From JAJPJE01 sp963848375 (lineage in GTDB: Bacteria; Acidobacteriota; Terriglobia; Terriglobales; Acidobacteriaceae): DNA of 64,000 nt. The notes beneath the pieces were generated by a model. That model was not told the origin of the DNA, did no database searches, and saw only the letters and a program-made list of their open reading frames with translations. The DNA lies in the NCBI GenBank assembly GCA_963848375.1, contig CAWKDK010000014.1:62001-126000 (forward strand), given 5' to 3'. How positions within the stretch are numbered: position 1 is the stretch's first letter; the number at the start of each line of letters is the position of its first letter. Position numbers and translations under genes: made by a program. This document shows positions 63,462 to 64,000 of this stretch, piece by piece.

Positions 63462-64000
63462 TCATCCGTAGTACCGAAAATCCTTCCAGAATTCCGGCCA
63501 GCTTTTGCGTGGACCACCACAGACGAAAATGTCAGGATGATCCCTGGTTTCCTCGTTCTGTACACCATAGCGATTCCACGTGTGCGCCACCAGGCGGCAG
63601 GAGTTGAAGTGTTCATCCACGAATTCTTGCGAGAGTCCAATCACGATCAGTGTCTCTGGCGGTGGCTCGCCATAACTCCGCTGCCAGAAGGAATTGATGC
63701 CGCTGATAGCGCTTGGCAATCCATATTGCGGACCGTACAAGTTCACTGCGCCGGCTTCGCCGTAATTCCCAGCGAGCACTCCCAATCGCGGGCGATCTTC
63801 CGGAGGCAGCGAGTCGCGGATTTGTGCGACGGTCTGTACCAGCTCCGGCCAGCCGATCTCTTCGACAAAATCGCCATTGATTTTGCTCGCGAAATTCCAC
63901 CAGTTCGAGTTCACAGCGCCGAGAGGCAGCGCGATTGCCGACACGATAGCAATGTCAGCCAGCAGCGCCGCCCACACCAGGCCGCGAACCGCATTCGCCC
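63462..64000 (-). CDS. C-terminal part of a GT39-like membrane glycosyltransferase (partial)
   Basis: The frame is open to the window edge, so the N-terminus is outside. The visible 179 or so residues contain the last span (ADIAIVSAIALPLGAVN) and the soluble end: GVLAGNYGEAGAVNLYGPQYGLPSAISGINSFW (read in parts) matches the C-terminal block of ArnT/PMT_2-like glycosyltransferases, with IVIGLSQEFVDEHF. Catalytic Asp residues are in the missing N-terminal part. Confidence 0.8.
   Translation of the reverse strand, partial: ANAVRGLVWAALLADIAIVSAIALPLGAVNSNWWNFASKINGDFVEEIGWPELVQTVAQIRDSLPPEDRPRLGVLAGNYGEAGAVNLYGPQYGLPSAISGINSFWQRSYGEPPPETLIVIGLSQEFVDEHFNSCRLVAHTWNRYGVQNEETRDHPDIFVCGGPRKSWPEFWKDFRYYG

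Noticed and set aside
1..64000. CRISPR array, insertion sequence or prophage
   Set aside because: No regular direct-repeat spacing, transposase, integrase or phage structural gene was seen; the repeats found are short and dispersed.

Overview
The window looks like a chromosomal segment of an Acidobacteriota (class Terriglobia, Koribacter-like) genome. I infer this from gene content: an Oar-like TonB-dependent receptor with an N-terminal carboxypeptidase-regulatory domain, a secreted protein with the 'VWFA-related acidobacterial' domain, a PknB-type kinase with a C-terminal propeller, a lipopolysaccharide gene (kdsB) indicating a diderm envelope, and many short palindromic intergenic repeats. 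The sequence is fairly GC-rich and most genes use ATG with AGGAG-like ribosome sites. No rRNA, tRNA, CRISPR array, insertion sequence or prophage was seen.

Layout. 1-1.7 kb: partial Ser/Thr kinase (minus). 2.1-10.2 kb: recA, coaD, a class I aminotransferase, then the GDP-mannose set manA, mannose-1-phosphate guanylyltransferase and phosphohexomutase, then an M48 peptidase. 10.2-18 kb: kdsB, a tiny superinfection-immunity-like membrane protein, a cupin, a TIM-barrel isomerase-like protein, asnS, an arginase, a PilZ protein and D-Ala-D-Ala ligase. 18.5-26.7 kb: the large Oar-like receptor, then a TetR / HlyD / ABC ATPase / ABC permease efflux operon resembling E. coli cecR-ybhGFSR, with a palindromic operator before the regulator. 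27.5-29.7 kb: a CYTH-like protein next to a two-gene (split) chromate transporter. 30-34 kb: coiled-coil protein, YVTN-type propeller, lipocalin, aldo/keto reductase, YtxH-like protein. 34.5-37.5 kb: yceD-rpmF-plsX-fabD, linking ribosome and fatty-acid/phospholipid synthesis. 37.5-44.5 kb: DEAD-box helicase, gluzincin-TPR protein, small monooxygenase-like protein, exported amidohydrolase, a membrane-anchored small protein and a YfgM-like TPR protein. 44.6-51.6 kb: SpoIIE-type phosphatase, AsmA-family protein and an M28-like/VWFA fusion, all frame-disrupted. 51.8-59.5 kb: response regulator plus PAS-PAS histidine kinase, a DUF2007-like zinc-ribbon protein, a coupled SRPBCC/zinc-alcohol-dehydrogenase pair and a two-gene ABC exporter. 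59.6-64 kb: acyltransferase (frame-disrupted), DHA2 drug/H+ antiporter, CPBP protease and the end of a GT39-like glycosyltransferase.

Two properties stand out. First, seven genes are broken by single-base indels: I count 13 junctions, 12 of them +1 insertions and one a deletion, with seven of the 13 between 45.0 and 49.8 kb. In each case the reading frame resumes with clear family sequence, so local base errors or very recent decay are both possible. Second, the intergenic spaces carry several families of short inverted repeats, each seen two or three times in the window, one of them running into the end of manA.

No clearly new multi-gene system could be demonstrated. The best candidates for novelty are the secreted fusion of an M28-like domain that has lost all its zinc ligands to an acidobacterial VWFA domain, the CYTH-like gene beside the split chromate transporter, and the dispersed palindromes.
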